Source: Terriglobia bacterium | GTDB taxonomy: Bacteria > Acidobacteriota > Terriglobia > Acidiferrales > UBA7541 | DNA: 64,000 bases | Direction of reading: 5' to 3' | Assembly (NCBI GenBank): GCA_020073705.1 | Contig: JAIQES010000013.1 | Location: 1 to 64,000, forward strand | Shown: positions 53,846-62,593 of the stretch, one piece after another | Position numbering within the stretch: the stretch's first letter is position 1 | How the letters are laid out: each line of letters opens with the position of its first letter | The notes under the pieces: model-generated | Database searches by the model: none | What the model saw: only the letters and a program-made list of their open reading frames with translations | What the model was told of the DNA's origin: nothing | Made by a program: the position numbers and the translations under genes

Positions 53846-55158
53846 TGACTTCGCAAGATTTGCTGGAGCCATATTTTAAGCGGCTCGATGAATTTTCCAC
53901 ACTGCGCTGGGTCGGTCGCGTCACCAAAGTGGTGGGCCATCTGATCGAATCCGAAGGTCCTTACGGTTCGGTGGGGGAAGGCTGCGGCATACTTACCGCA
54001 GACGGACAGACCTTTGCGGGAGAAATCGTGGGATTCAGGGATCGCACCGTGCTCTCCATGCCGCTGGAGCGCCCTGTGGGGATTCGTTACGGCGACCGTA
54101 TCGTGAGCCGGGGCACGCGGGCGTTCCTTCCCGTTGGGCCCAACCTGCTCGGACGCGTGGTGGATGGGGCTGGGCGGCCGCTTGACGATAAAGGTGTGTA
54201 CCGGACCCGGGAGCACTGGCCTCTATTTCGTGATGCGCCGCTACCGCTCGCGCGCACACCGATCCGTGATCCAATCGGATGCGGGATTCGGGCCATTGAC
54301 GGATTCATCACCTGCGGCCGGGGACAGCGCGTCGGAATTTTTGGCGGCAGCGGTGTGGGAAAAAGCACGCTCATTGGCATGATGGCGCGCGGGACTTCGG
54401 CGGATTTGACTGTGCTGGCATTGGTCGGCGAGCGCGGTCGCGAAGTGCGAGATTTCCTCGAAGATGCTCTGGGTGAAGACGGTCTGCGACGATCGGTGCT
54501 TGTGGTTTCGACGTCGGATCAATCCCCGCTGCTGCGTATCCGCGCAGCCCTGACGGCAACCGCCGTGGCGGAATATTTTTGCAGCCTTGGCAAGCATGTT
54601 CTTCTGGTCGTTGATTCGCTGACCCGGTTCGCCATGGCGCAGCGTGAAATCGGTCTTGCAACCGGTGAGCCTCCCATGGCGAAAGGATACACGCCCTCGG
54701 TGTTTTCACTTCTCGCCCGGCTGATCGAGCGCGCCGGACATTTCGGAACGGGGAGCATTACGGCGTTCTATACCGTTTTGATGGAAGGGGATGACCAGCA
54801 GGATCCTTTAGTCGATGCCGTGCGCGCATTGCTCGATGGTCACGTCGTTCTCGACCGGAAACTAGCTGTCCAGGGACATTACCCGCCGATATCGATCCTC
54901 GACAGTCTGAGCCGATTAATGCCAGCCGTAATTTCGCCTGAACATCTTGCAAAAGCGCGGCGCCTCCGCCAGTTGTTTTCCATCTACTCGGCCGCTGAGG
55001 ATTTGATTCGAATCGGAGCGTACCAGAAAGGCGCCGACCGCGTACTCGACCAGGCGCTGCTTGTTCTCCCGGACGTCAACGCATTCCTCCAGCAGAATCG
55101 CAGCGAGCGTGCGCCGCTTGAAGAAAACATCAGCGCACTCCTCGCACTGCAAGGTTAG
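53845..55158 (+). CDS. fliI: Flagellum-specific export ATPase FliI
   Basis: FliI is an F1-beta-like hexameric ATPase that helps deliver export substrates. The 437-residue protein has Walker A GIFGGSGVGKSTLIGMMARG, GERGREVRDFLEDAL, Walker B VLLVVDSLTRFAMAQREIGLATGEPP, and TEGDDQQDP-like MEGDDQQDPLVDAVRALLDGHVVLDR. These are nearly identical to classical FliI. The ATG overlaps the fliH stop (TGATG). It precedes fliJ by 7 nt. Confidence 0.96.
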   Translation: MTSQDLLEPYFKRLDEFSTLRWVGRVTKVVGHLIESEGPYGSVGEGCGILTADGQTFAGEIVGFRDRTVLSMPLERPVGIRYGDRIVSRGTRAFLPVGPNLLGRVVDGAGRPLDDKGVYRTREHWPLFRDAPLPLARTPIRDPIGCGIRAIDGFITCGRGQRVGIFGGSGVGKSTLIGMMARGTSADLTVLALVGERGREVRDFLEDALGEDGLRRSVLVVSTSDQSPLLRIRAALTATAVAEYFCSLGKHVLLVVDSLTRFAMAQREIGLATGEPPMAKGYTPSVFSLLARLIERAGHFGTGSITAFYTVLMEGDDQQDPLVDAVRALLDGHVVLDRKLAVQGHYPPISILDSLSRLMPAVISPEHLAKARRLRQLFSIYSAAEDLIRIGAYQKGADRVLDQALLVLPDVNAFLQQNRSERAPLEENISALLALQG

Positions 55159-55165
55159 AAGACAT

Positions 55166-55618
55166 ATGGCATTTCATTTTTCACTGGACGCGGCGCTGCG
55201 GGTGCGGCGCGGCCAGGAACGTGTGGAACGTCTGAAGCTCGAGGCCATCATTTCGGAACAGGCGCAGACACGCGCGACATTGCAGGAAGTGACGGAGATT
55301 CATTTCGAATCGCGCCGCCGTTTCCAGCAGGAGCTTGGCGGTGCTCTCGCCGGGTCGGAATTACAATTCGAAGCCACGCGCGAGGCAAACATGGCATCGG
55401 TTCGCGCGGCTCTGCGGGCTCGCCTCTTGCATCTCGAACGGCAACGCGTGACACAGGTTCAGGTCTTCTATAAGGTCCGGCGGCACCGTGAGGTTCTTGA
55501 AAATCTGCGTCTTCGCAAGCTCGATCTCTATCGCCTTGAGCAGTCCCGGCGTGAACAGCAGCAACTCGACGACCTCTTTCTGATGCGACAAGGAATCACC
55601 CGCGACGAATATGAATAG
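55166..55618 (+). CDS. fliJ: Flagellar export protein FliJ
   Basis: FliJ is the central-stalk-like coiled coil of the export ATPase. The 150-residue protein starts FHFSLDAALRVRRGQERVERLKLEAI and is helical throughout with many Arg, Glu and Gln residues. It ends in DDLFLMRQGITRDEYE. It is recognised by position after fliI, size and the first residues, since the family diverges strongly. The preferred ATG has a weak AGAAG site upstream. Confidence 0.88.
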   Translation: MAFHFSLDAALRVRRGQERVERLKLEAIISEQAQTRATLQEVTEIHFESRRRFQQELGGALAGSELQFEATREANMASVRAALRARLLHLERQRVTQVQVFYKVRRHREVLENLRLRKLDLYRLEQSRREQQQLDDLFLMRQGITRDEYE

Positions 55619-55816
55619 ATGTTGCCGGGTCGTTAGGCAAAGCTTGCCGTTGCCACCCTCACCGTTTGGCCTTCCGCCGTTTTCATGAATCCTGGTACTC
55701 CTCTATTGCCTTTTCTTTCTTGTACTTCCTGAAGTTCGCTCATTCATTTTCTGCTGCGTTCCTTTGGTGTCTTGCTTGCTATATCGGATCGGGTGGTTGC
55801 CCGAGGCAATATCGCA

Positions 55817-57433
55817 ATGCAGGCCTTGTCCATCTCGAACATGTTGCCGGTGAAAGCACCAGTTCCCGGTGTCGCCTCGTTAACTTCTCCAGCGACGCAG
55901 CAAGCATCGCCTTTTGCCGCTCTATTCCGGACCAAGTTGAAGGGAGCCAACGACACCGGAAAACTGCCCGCGGCGGGGAGGCCGCAGGATTCCGCGCGTG
56001 CGCAAGATGCCCCGACGACCACCTCAAATGTTCCACAATACGCATGCCAAATGCTGGGGTTCGTCGTTTGCTCACCGATTCCTCCTGCACAGGAAATTGC
56101 CATTCCTGCGGCGGGTACTGCGCAAGACAGCGCCGCACCACAGGATTCGGGTGTTGTGCCGGGGAACTCGCCAAGCCTTTCTTCGGCTTTATCCCCGCGA
56201 GGGAACGTGCCAGCGATTGTTATGGTTTCCCAGGCGCCCCCCAATGTAACCACACTCGATCCAGATCCGAATCCGCAAGCGGCGGATAGGGTTACGAATC
56301 AAGATGCGCCTTCGAATTCGCCCTCGACCGAAGTGTCACAACAGCAAGACAGTGCAAACGCACCTCAATCCGACCGTAAGGCTGCTGCATCGAACAGCGC
56401 TAGTTTGTCGAGAATCCAGGCTTTTCAAGCCACCGGCGCCGGACTCGACGTTCTGAATCTTCAAACCAGTGATGTGATACAAGTACCGACGAATCCCTCC
56501 GCGCAAAGCCCGCAATCTCTGGCAAGCAACAGCGATTCGCAATTCAGTTCGAAATTGCAGACTAGCCTCGCCGCCGCAACGCCTGGATCGCCAGTCCAGA
56601 TGGCCGCAAAAACGTTGGCGATCGGCGCCGCATCGGCCTCCGTTCACGGGCCACTTCAGGCGCAAACGACAAATACCTCGCAGCCTGTTCCCGATGTCGC
56701 CGCAGCTTCCAAGCCGCAATCGAAAGACACATCGAGCGGCTCGCAAGGCAACGACGCGAATACGAAACCGGACCACGCCTCGAATTCTTTCGTTAGCCAC
56801 ACGGATGGGCCAGGATTCGGCCGATCCCTTGAGACGGCGGCCACCAATTCGGGGAATGTACATGCGGCAGCTCCGGATTTGAACATGGTCGCTGCAACAG
56901 CGCGAGTGCCGGGCGAGCCGCGGGCTGTCAGCGTGGATGCAAAACCAAACGCGGCCGGCGACGCCGCATTGTCGCAAGCTCACCCCATGCCCGCTACGTC
57001 GGTGGCGGACCAACCTATAGTCAGCGGAGCGCGCCTCATGGATCACCCGGGGCAGACGGAGATCCGCATCGAAATGCAGGCTGAGTTGCTTGGAGGCGTC
57101 GAGCTGCGCGCGCACTTTAGTGGGGGTCAAATCGGCGCTTCCATAGCCGTGGAGCATCACGACGCCCAAATGTTGCTGGCAAATGAATTGCCGGCGCTCC
57201 ATAGCGCCCTGATCGAAAAGAATCTGCGTGTCGACACGTTGAGCGTTTCACAAGGGATGCCCGCTTCGATGGGAGGAGGCCCGGGTGGCGACGCCAGCCA
57301 GCGAGGATTTGGCCAGGCCCCTCCGAAACTGGTCTATGGCGTGCCGGGAGAGACACCCCTGCCGGTCCCGGACGCTCCGGCAGAGTGGGCCGATGCGGGT
57401 AATACCAACGCCCGGCTGAGTGTTCGCGCATGA
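55817..57433 (+). CDS. fliK: Flagellar hook-length control protein FliK
   Basis: FliK measures the hook and switches export specificity. Most of the 538 residues are low-complexity, rich in Ala, Ser, Pro, Gln and Asn, as usual for the ruler part. The conserved C-terminal switch domain is at about residues 410-490 (QTEIRIEMQAELLGGVELRAHFSGGQIGASIAVE, then LLANELPALHSALIEKNL). The ATG at 55817 is preferred to an in-frame TTG at 55772; a GAGG lies about 11 nt before it. A 198-nt gap separates it from fliJ, with no clear promoter. Confidence 0.88.
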   Translation: MQALSISNMLPVKAPVPGVASLTSPATQQASPFAALFRTKLKGANDTGKLPAAGRPQDSARAQDAPTTTSNVPQYACQMLGFVVCSPIPPAQEIAIPAAGTAQDSAAPQDSGVVPGNSPSLSSALSPRGNVPAIVMVSQAPPNVTTLDPDPNPQAADRVTNQDAPSNSPSTEVSQQQDSANAPQSDRKAAASNSASLSRIQAFQATGAGLDVLNLQTSDVIQVPTNPSAQSPQSLASNSDSQFSSKLQTSLAAATPGSPVQMAAKTLAIGAASASVHGPLQAQTTNTSQPVPDVAAASKPQSKDTSSGSQGNDANTKPDHASNSFVSHTDGPGFGRSLETAATNSGNVHAAAPDLNMVAATARVPGEPRAVSVDAKPNAAGDAALSQAHPMPATSVADQPIVSGARLMDHPGQTEIRIEMQAELLGGVELRAHFSGGQIGASIAVEHHDAQMLLANELPALHSALIEKNLRVDTLSVSQGMPASMGGGPGGDASQRGFGQAPPKLVYGVPGETPLPVPDAPAEWADAGNTNARLSVRA

Positions 57434-57464
57434 AGTCTCAAATTCGCACCGAGGAGGAAAGAAC

Positions 57465-57779
57465 ATGCAAGTGAACAGTCTAGATTCGATTCTGACGCCC
57501 GCGGCGACGACGTCGACATCATCAACCTCCAGTTCCTCAAGTTCATCGTCGGCGGGCGCGAGCCTCGGTGATCCCAATCTGTTCATTACGCTACTGGCCG
57601 CACAGCTTCAGGCGCAGGACCCGCTCAATCCCATGAGCCCACAAGATATGGTAAGTCAGTTGACCCAAGTCACCTCCTTGCAGCAGCTGATCAGCATCAA
57701 CCAGACTCTCCGTAATCTTTCGAGCGGTACTTTGCCCACGACGACACAATCAACCAATCCAACAGGAAACACACAATAG
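57465..57779 (+). CDS. flgD: Flagellar hook capping protein FlgD, short form
   Basis: FlgD caps the growing hook. The 104-residue product has a Ser/Thr-rich start and then the conserved N-terminal region (FITLLAAQLQAQDPLNPMSPQDMVSQLTQVTSLQQLISIN). It ends in a Thr/Asn tail. The Ig-like and tudor-like domains that make FlgD about 220 residues elsewhere are missing, so this is the minimal form. A strong GAGGAGGAAAG site precedes the ATG. It lies between fliK and flgE, its normal place. Confidence 0.92.
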   Translation: MQVNSLDSILTPAATTSTSSTSSSSSSSSAGASLGDPNLFITLLAAQLQAQDPLNPMSPQDMVSQLTQVTSLQQLISINQTLRNLSSGTLPTTTQSTNPTGNTQ

Positions 57780-57788
57780 GAGCAGACC

Positions 57789-59333
57789 ATGCCATCATTT
57801 TCGATACCGCTTTCCGGTTTGAACGCAAACTCGCAGGATCTTTCCGTGATTGCCAATAATCTCGCAAACCTCAACACGGTTGGGTACAAGGACGCCGTGG
57901 CAAACTTTCAGGATCTCTTCTATCAACAGATCGGGACCAACGGCGCCGGCGATCCTATGCAGGTCGGCGTGGGAACCACGGTCGGCGCGATCGCGGGCCA
58001 GTTCACTCAAGGCAGTATCGAATCCACCGGTGTTCCCACCGACGTCGCCATCCAAGGCGGCGGTTTCTTCACCCTGGTAAGGAACGGATTGCAGGAGTAT
58101 ACGCGAGCGGGGAATTTCTCTGTGGCCGCCAACGGTTCCCTGGTGACGGCCGACGGAGGCTTGGTCCAAGGTTTCGAAGCCGTGAACGGCGTCATTAATC
58201 CCAACCAGACACTCGGTGCAATCTCAATCCCGACCGGCTTGACGAGCCCACCGAAATCAACTTCGAACGTCGCGGTCACGCTCAATCTCGATTCCGGGAC
58301 GCCACTGGGGCTCATCCCGGCCAGCCAACAGACCGGCACGGGTATCGCCCCGGCCACCACCCTCCAGACGGGTGGCGTGCTGGCCATCTCGGACGGGACA
58401 AACAGCTTCTCTTATACCACCGCCGCGAGCGACACACTGAACGATGTCATTACCGCGATCAACGGCAACGCGAATTTCACCGCCAGCCTCTCCGGAAACT
58501 CGCTTATCATCACAGCAGTCAATGGCCAGGCGATTACATTTACCACCAATTCGCTAACGGATGCCGCCGGCAGCACACAAAGCGAATCCTTTGCCGCGTC
58601 CGGTTCGTCCACCACCGGCACGTTCAGCACCTCCGTTGCCGTCAACGACGCCCTTGGCGCTTCCCATGTGTTGACATTTGCATTTACGAAGACTGGTGCC
58701 AATGCCTGGGACTACTCGATCACGATTCCAGCCGCCGATGTTGGCGCAACTGGCAATCCCGTCGTCCTCAAAACAGGAACTATGGCCTTTAATGGCTCGG
58801 GCCAGTTGATCACTCCGGCGTCAGATGTGGCAGGCATAGCAGTCACTGGATTTGCCAACGGCGCGAACAATCTCACATTCAACTGGCAACTCTACGATCC
58901 CAATGGGTCGGGGCTACTCACGCAGGTCGCGGGTTCGTCCGCAACTTCCTCAACGCTGCGGGACGGCTACGCCAGTGGTACGTTGAACAGATTTAACATC
59001 GACAGCACCGGCATCATTGAGGGAATTTTCAGCAATGGCCAGACGGTCCCCATCGGACAGATCGCACTAGCCACGTTCTCCAATGAAGAGGGGTTGTTGC
59101 GCAATGGTTCGAACGACTTCCTCCCTAGCCTCGCGTCTGGCACAGCCAACGTGGGGCAACCAGGCACAGCCGGCAGAGGAACGCTCACAGGAGGGTCACT
59201 GGAACTCTCCAACGCCGACATCGCCACGGAGTTTTCTAAACTGATCCTGGCCGAGCGCGGCTACCAAGCCAACGCTCGAGCCATCACAACGTTTGACCAG
59301 GTTACACAGGACGCCATCAACCTGAAGCAGTGA
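57789..59333 (+). CDS. flgE: Flagellar hook protein FlgE
   Basis: FlgE builds the universal joint. The 514-residue protein has the canonical N-terminus (FSIPLSGLNANSQDLSVIANNLANLNTVGYK). A long Thr/Ser/Ala-rich variable middle follows, then the C-terminal coiled part (GGSLELSNADIATEFSKLILAERGYQANARAITTFDQVTQDAINLKQ). It is somewhat longer than enterobacterial FlgE (about 400) because of an expanded middle domain. A very stable hairpin follows its stop, which suggests the end of a transcript. Confidence 0.95.
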   Translation: MPSFSIPLSGLNANSQDLSVIANNLANLNTVGYKDAVANFQDLFYQQIGTNGAGDPMQVGVGTTVGAIAGQFTQGSIESTGVPTDVAIQGGGFFTLVRNGLQEYTRAGNFSVAANGSLVTADGGLVQGFEAVNGVINPNQTLGAISIPTGLTSPPKSTSNVAVTLNLDSGTPLGLIPASQQTGTGIAPATTLQTGGVLAISDGTNSFSYTTAASDTLNDVITAINGNANFTASLSGNSLIITAVNGQAITFTTNSLTDAAGSTQSESFAASGSSTTGTFSTSVAVNDALGASHVLTFAFTKTGANAWDYSITIPAADVGATGNPVVLKTGTMAFNGSGQLITPASDVAGIAVTGFANGANNLTFNWQLYDPNGSGLLTQVAGSSATSSTLRDGYASGTLNRFNIDSTGIIEGIFSNGQTVPIGQIALATFSNEEGLLRNGSNDFLPSLASGTANVGQPGTAGRGTLTGGSLELSNADIATEFSKLILAERGYQANARAITTFDQVTQDAINLKQ

Positions 59334-59356
59334 CGATTTTCCCCGTCGGCCCGTAA

Positions 59357-59393
59357 GGCCCGTCCCCCGCGCCGCGAACGCGGGGGACGGGCC
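59357..59393 (+). terminator. Very GC-rich hairpin after flgE, possible terminator or 3' stabiliser
   Basis: GGCCCGTCCCCCGCG (59357-59371) and its exact complement (59379-59393) form a 15-bp perfect stem with a 7-nt loop, 23 nt past the flgE stop. No uridine run follows. Together with the sigma-54 match before fliL it divides the locus into two likely transcripts. Confidence 0.6.
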
Positions 59394-59560
59394 CCAATAC
59401 TCCAAGAGTTTTCTAATGAGAGTTCCCCTATCCGAATACGGAGGGCTCGCCCACTAGAAATGTCCCCAATGCAGCCTTTTTGAGGAGGATGCAACCCCAG
59501 GGCCTGCAAGAGCTTATCCAAATCGTCCCGCGACCATTTTCGTAGATCGATGCCCCCGTT

Positions 59561-59576
59561 CGGCACGTGAATTGCT
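59561..59576 (+). promoter_or_regulatory. Sigma-54 promoter before fliL
   Basis: GGCACG (59562-59567), TGAA, TTGCT (59572-59576) matches the -24/-12 consensus TGGCACG-N4-TTGCW at all but the first base. GG and GC are exactly 12 nt apart. Transcription would begin near 59587, about 5 nt before the fliL ATG, so initiation is leaderless or the start lies further in. Two sigma-54 activators are encoded upstream in the same locus. Confidence 0.55.
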
Positions 59577-59591
59577 GTCCTATTCCATACC

Positions 59592-60107
59592 ATGGCAGAT
59601 GCTGGAGCGAACTCAATTTTGCCAGCTGGAGCAGGGGTGCCGGATTCAAAGAAGTCCCGTAAAGGGGCATTTGTAGCGGTTGTGATGCTGTTATTCGGAA
59701 TTGGATTCGGAGTCTGGTGGACATTCCTGCGATCTAGCCCAGTGAATTCAGCGGACCAACCGCAATCGGTGTCCGTAGGAACTGTCCTGCCAATGGAAAG
59801 TTTCACAGTGAACCTGGCTGACCAGGAAGAGGGTCGGTTCTTGCGCACTACTTTGTCGTTGGGTGTGGATGGTCAAGTACCCGTGCTGACAAGAGGAGAC
59901 AACAAAGCGGTCGAAACAGGTCCCATCTCGATGGCTATCATCCGCGACTCCATCCTCGCGGTCTTGACGCAACGTAAATCCGGCGACCTGCTGACACCCG
60001 ATGGGAAGGCCAAGCTCAAGACGGACCTGATCAATGCCCTGAATCGCGACGTTCCCGCGCTCCAGGCGCGTGAGGTCTATTTTACGGAATTCCTGGTTCA
60101 AAGGTGA
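59592..60107 (+). CDS. fliL: Flagellar basal body-associated protein FliL
   Basis: FliL forms a ring around the stator and supports torque. The 171-residue single-pass membrane protein has its helix at about residues 27-47 (GAFVAVVMLLFGIGFGVWWTF). A periplasmic stomatin-like domain follows (LPMESFTVNLADQEEGRFLRTTLSLGV), ending DVPALQAREVYFTEFLVQR. The last residues are the usual FliL signature. It opens the second half of the locus and precedes fliN by 3 nt; fliM, its common downstream neighbour, is absent. Confidence 0.93.
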   Translation: MADAGANSILPAGAGVPDSKKSRKGAFVAVVMLLFGIGFGVWWTFLRSSPVNSADQPQSVSVGTVLPMESFTVNLADQEEGRFLRTTLSLGVDGQVPVLTRGDNKAVETGPISMAIIRDSILAVLTQRKSGDLLTPDGKAKLKTDLINALNRDVPALQAREVYFTEFLVQR

Positions 60108-60110
60108 CCG

Positions 60111-60389
60111 ATGGCAGAGGGTTCCGCCGCTCCGGGTCAAGGGACGCCCGATCTTTCTCCCGTGCTGTGGGAGGAGGCGGGCTGGCTGGAGTGCGAGCTG
60201 AGCGTCGAATTGCCCGTGCACGGCTTCACGGTCCGCGAACTGCTGCAGCTTTCGGTCGGTTCGGTCGTCGAGACGCAGTGGAAGAACGGCAATGACATGC
60301 CGCTACGCGCAAATAAGCGGCAAATCGGATGGGTCGAGTTTGAAGCACTTGGCGAATCCCTCGCCGTCCACCTCACCGAACTTCTCTGA
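60111..60389 (+). CDS. fliN: Flagellar motor switch protein FliN (single SpoA domain)
   Basis: The 92-residue product is one SpoA/FliN domain (LSVELPVHGFTVRELLQLSVGSVVETQW, then VEFEALGESLAVHLTELL). FliN forms the lower C-ring with FliM. The domain starts after only about 25 polar residues. The family signature GDVI-like loop is weaker here, with WKNGNDMPLRANKRQIGWVEF. No fliM is present upstream, so this protein could also be one of two SpoA proteins, with the FliM partner elsewhere. Confidence 0.8.
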   Translation: MAEGSAAPGQGTPDLSPVLWEEAGWLECELSVELPVHGFTVRELLQLSVGSVVETQWKNGNDMPLRANKRQIGWVEFEALGESLAVHLTELL

Positions 60390-60409
60390 ATTCATGCAGG
60401 CCAGGGGGA

Positions 60410-60733
60410 ATGAAAAACGTGTTCGCGAGGAGTCCAGACGAAGCGCCGCAGCAGAGCAAGACGGCTGGTTCGAAGACGGTTGCGTTCTTGAGCCGCATTT
60501 GTTCGATGGCTTCCGTCCATCGGCGCGACCGCCGGCTGCGGCTTTGCGAGACGCTCTCGCTCGGGGAGAAGAGGTTCATTGCCGTGATCGAATACGACCG
60601 AAAAAAATTTCTGCTGGCCGGGACGCCGCAGAATATTTCGCTGCTCCAGCGTCTGGACGACGGTGTTGAAGAAACAGACCCAGATATCGTGCCCGGAATC
60701 GAGTCCTGGATAAGCAAATTCTCTCGATCATGA
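60410..60733 (+). CDS. fliO: FliO-like flagellar biosynthesis protein lacking a membrane helix
   Basis: The 107-residue protein has the cytoplasmic FliO core (LRLCETLSLGEKRFIAVIEYDRKKFLLAGTPQNISLLQRL). It sits between fliN and fliP, exactly the fliO position. FliO normally starts with a transmembrane helix that assists FliP ring assembly; here the N-terminal 35 residues are polar and no hydrophobic helix is present. GGGGGA precedes the ATG. The stop overlaps the fliP start by 4 nt. The call rests on the core motif and context. Confidence 0.7.
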   Translation: MKNVFARSPDEAPQQSKTAGSKTVAFLSRICSMASVHRRDRRLRLCETLSLGEKRFIAVIEYDRKKFLLAGTPQNISLLQRLDDGVEETDPDIVPGIESWISKFSRS

Positions 60734-61515
60734 GCGATTCGACCACAATCCGCATAGGTATATCCGCGCTCGCCCTTGTCTTTCTCGCGGCCACGCTCGT
60801 TCCCGCGCCTGCTGTGGCTGCCGCCGCGCCGTTGCCCGGGCCTTCACCGCAGATCCGTTCCATCCCGATACCGGGCCTGAACAACCGCAACGACTCATTG
60901 CCGTGGACCGTCCTGATTCTGTTCACCATCCTGACGCTGCTTCCGGCTCTGCTGTTGTCGATGACGCCGTTCGTGCGCATCCTCATCGTGTTTCACTTCT
61001 TGCGGCAGGCTCTGGGCACGCAAACGGCACCCACGAATCAGACCTTGCTGGGTCTCGCTCTCTTCTTGACCTACTTTGTAATGCAGCCGGTGGGGATGTC
61101 GATAAACAAAGTTTCCATTGAACCGTTCGCGCAGGGCTCGATCACGGCGTGGCAGGCGGTTGAGCGCAGTGCAGACCCGATGCGGCAATTCATGTTGAAG
61201 TACACGCGCGAGAAAGACCTTGCGCTCTTTGTCGAGATGTCACACGAGCCGCGGCCGCGCCGCCCGAACGATCTCTCCATGCGAGTCGTTGTGCCTGCCT
61301 ACATTATTTCCGAATTGAAGACGGGATTTCAGATCGGTGCGGTACTCTTTCTGCCGTTTCTTGTGATCGACATGGTCGTCGCGGCAATCACGACGTCGAT
61401 CGGAATGTTTCAGCTTCCGCCCGTTGTGATTTCGACGCCGCTCAAGATTCTGCTGTTCGTCGTCGCAGACGGTTGGAATCTCGTCGTCGGTTCAACGCTG
61501 AAGAGTTTTTATTGA
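60730..61515 (+). CDS. fliP: Flagellar export gate protein FliP
   Basis: FliP pentamers form the core of the export gate. The 261-residue protein has a cleavable signal peptide (IRIGISALALVFLAATLVPAPAVA) and four membrane helices. Signatures are LSMTPFVRILIVFHFLRQALGTQTAPTNQTLLGLALFLT and MRVVVPAYIISELKTGFQIGAVLFLPFLVIDMVVA. It is coupled to the fliO-like gene by ATGA overlap and followed by fliQ after 9 nt. Confidence 0.96.
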   Translation: MSDSTTIRIGISALALVFLAATLVPAPAVAAAAPLPGPSPQIRSIPIPGLNNRNDSLPWTVLILFTILTLLPALLLSMTPFVRILIVFHFLRQALGTQTAPTNQTLLGLALFLTYFVMQPVGMSINKVSIEPFAQGSITAWQAVERSADPMRQFMLKYTREKDLALFVEMSHEPRPRRPNDLSMRVVVPAYIISELKTGFQIGAVLFLPFLVIDMVVAAITTSIGMFQLPPVVISTPLKILLFVVADGWNLVVGSTLKSFY

Positions 61516-61524
61516 GGGGGTTGG

Positions 61525-61794
61525 ATGACGGTCGATCATGTTGTGCAACTGGCGCGTCTGGCGCTCCAGGCGGCCTTCTGGGTGTCGATGCCGGTGCTGG
61601 CCGCCGCGACCGTGATCAGCCTGCTCATCAATATCGCGCAGGTGATGACTTCGATTCAGGACGTAACGGTCACCACGGTCCCGCGGCTCACCGCCGTGGG
61701 CGTCATCCTGTTCTTCCTGACGCCGTGGATGCTCAATCACCTGGTTTCGTTCACCATTTTATTGTTCGCAGATTTCCGTCCGTACACCCGCTGA
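61525..61794 (+). CDS. fliQ: Flagellar export gate protein FliQ
   Basis: FliQ is the two-helix subunit that wraps the FliP-FliR gate. The 89-residue length and two hydrophobic hairpin helices (AFWVSMPVLAAATVISLLINIAQVMTSIQD and LTAVGVILFFLTPWMLNHLVSFTILLF) are those of the family. The linking QVMTSIQDVTVTTVPRL is the signature. GAGGGGG precedes the ATG. It lies between fliP and fliR. Confidence 0.95.
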   Translation: MTVDHVVQLARLALQAAFWVSMPVLAAATVISLLINIAQVMTSIQDVTVTTVPRLTAVGVILFFLTPWMLNHLVSFTILLFADFRPYTR

Positions 61795-61814
61795 TCAGTT
61801 TGGAGCGAGGATTC

Positions 61815-62582
61815 GTGAATACCGACATTTTTCGATGGCTGGCGCAGGTGGCACCGGTGGCTTTGCGGGTGGGAGGCCTGCTGACGTTCAGTCCATTTTT
61901 CGGAGATCGGGCAACTCCTAACCCCGTTAAGGTTGGCCTCCTGATCGTGCTCACGGCTCTTTTGCTTCCGGTGGTGCCTTTGCGGCCTGTTCCTCTGGGC
62001 CCCGTGGATTGGATCCAGATGGTGCTGGGGGAATGTCTGGTCGGCATGCTGATGGGATTGAGCCTCCAAGTCGTTTTTGAAGGCATGCAATTCGCCGGAC
62101 AGTTTTCCGGAATTCAGCTCGGACTCTCGGTGGCCACTCTATTCGATCCACAAAGCAACGCGGATTCCACGGCGCTTCCCGTTCTCTATAACCTCATCAC
62201 CCTGCTCATTTTTTTGCAACTCAACATTCATCACTGGGTGCTGCGAGGACTCGAGAATAGCTTCGAATACCTTCCGGTCGGCTCGGCGGTGGCGACGCAA
62301 CTGCTCAGCCGGGAATTGGTGCGTGTGATGGGCGCGCTCTTTGTCCTGGGAGTTCAGATTGCCGCTCCGGTTTTGCTTGCGACCATGATGATCGACCTCG
62401 TGATTGGTTTTCTGAGCAAAGCGTCGCCACAGCTTCCTGCGATGTTGATGGGCATTCCGGTAAAGAGCCTAACCGGCTATGCGCTCTTGATCGGAGTTGT
62501 CGCGCTTTGGCCTGAGATTCTGGAACGCCGGTTCGCCATCGCTATCGGCGCGGCCGAAAAAATGTTGCATCTGGCTCGCTAA
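61815..62582 (+). CDS. fliR: Flagellar export gate protein FliR
   Basis: FliR is the single subunit that closes the helical gate with FliP and FliQ. The 255-residue protein has about six membrane helices. Motifs are GLLTFSPFFGDRATPNPVKVGLLIVLTALLLP, LGECLVGMLMGLSLQVVFEGMQFAGQFSG and APVLLATMMIDLVIGFLSKASPQL. I chose GTG at 61815, which has GGAG and GAGG upstream; the longer frame overlaps fliQ in another phase. flhB follows after 11 nt. Confidence 0.95.
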   Translation: MNTDIFRWLAQVAPVALRVGGLLTFSPFFGDRATPNPVKVGLLIVLTALLLPVVPLRPVPLGPVDWIQMVLGECLVGMLMGLSLQVVFEGMQFAGQFSGIQLGLSVATLFDPQSNADSTALPVLYNLITLLIFLQLNIHHWVLRGLENSFEYLPVGSAVATQLLSRELVRVMGALFVLGVQIAAPVLLATMMIDLVIGFLSKASPQLPAMLMGIPVKSLTGYALLIGVVALWPEILERRFAIAIGAAEKMLHLAR

Positions 62583-62593
62583 GGGGAGGAACC

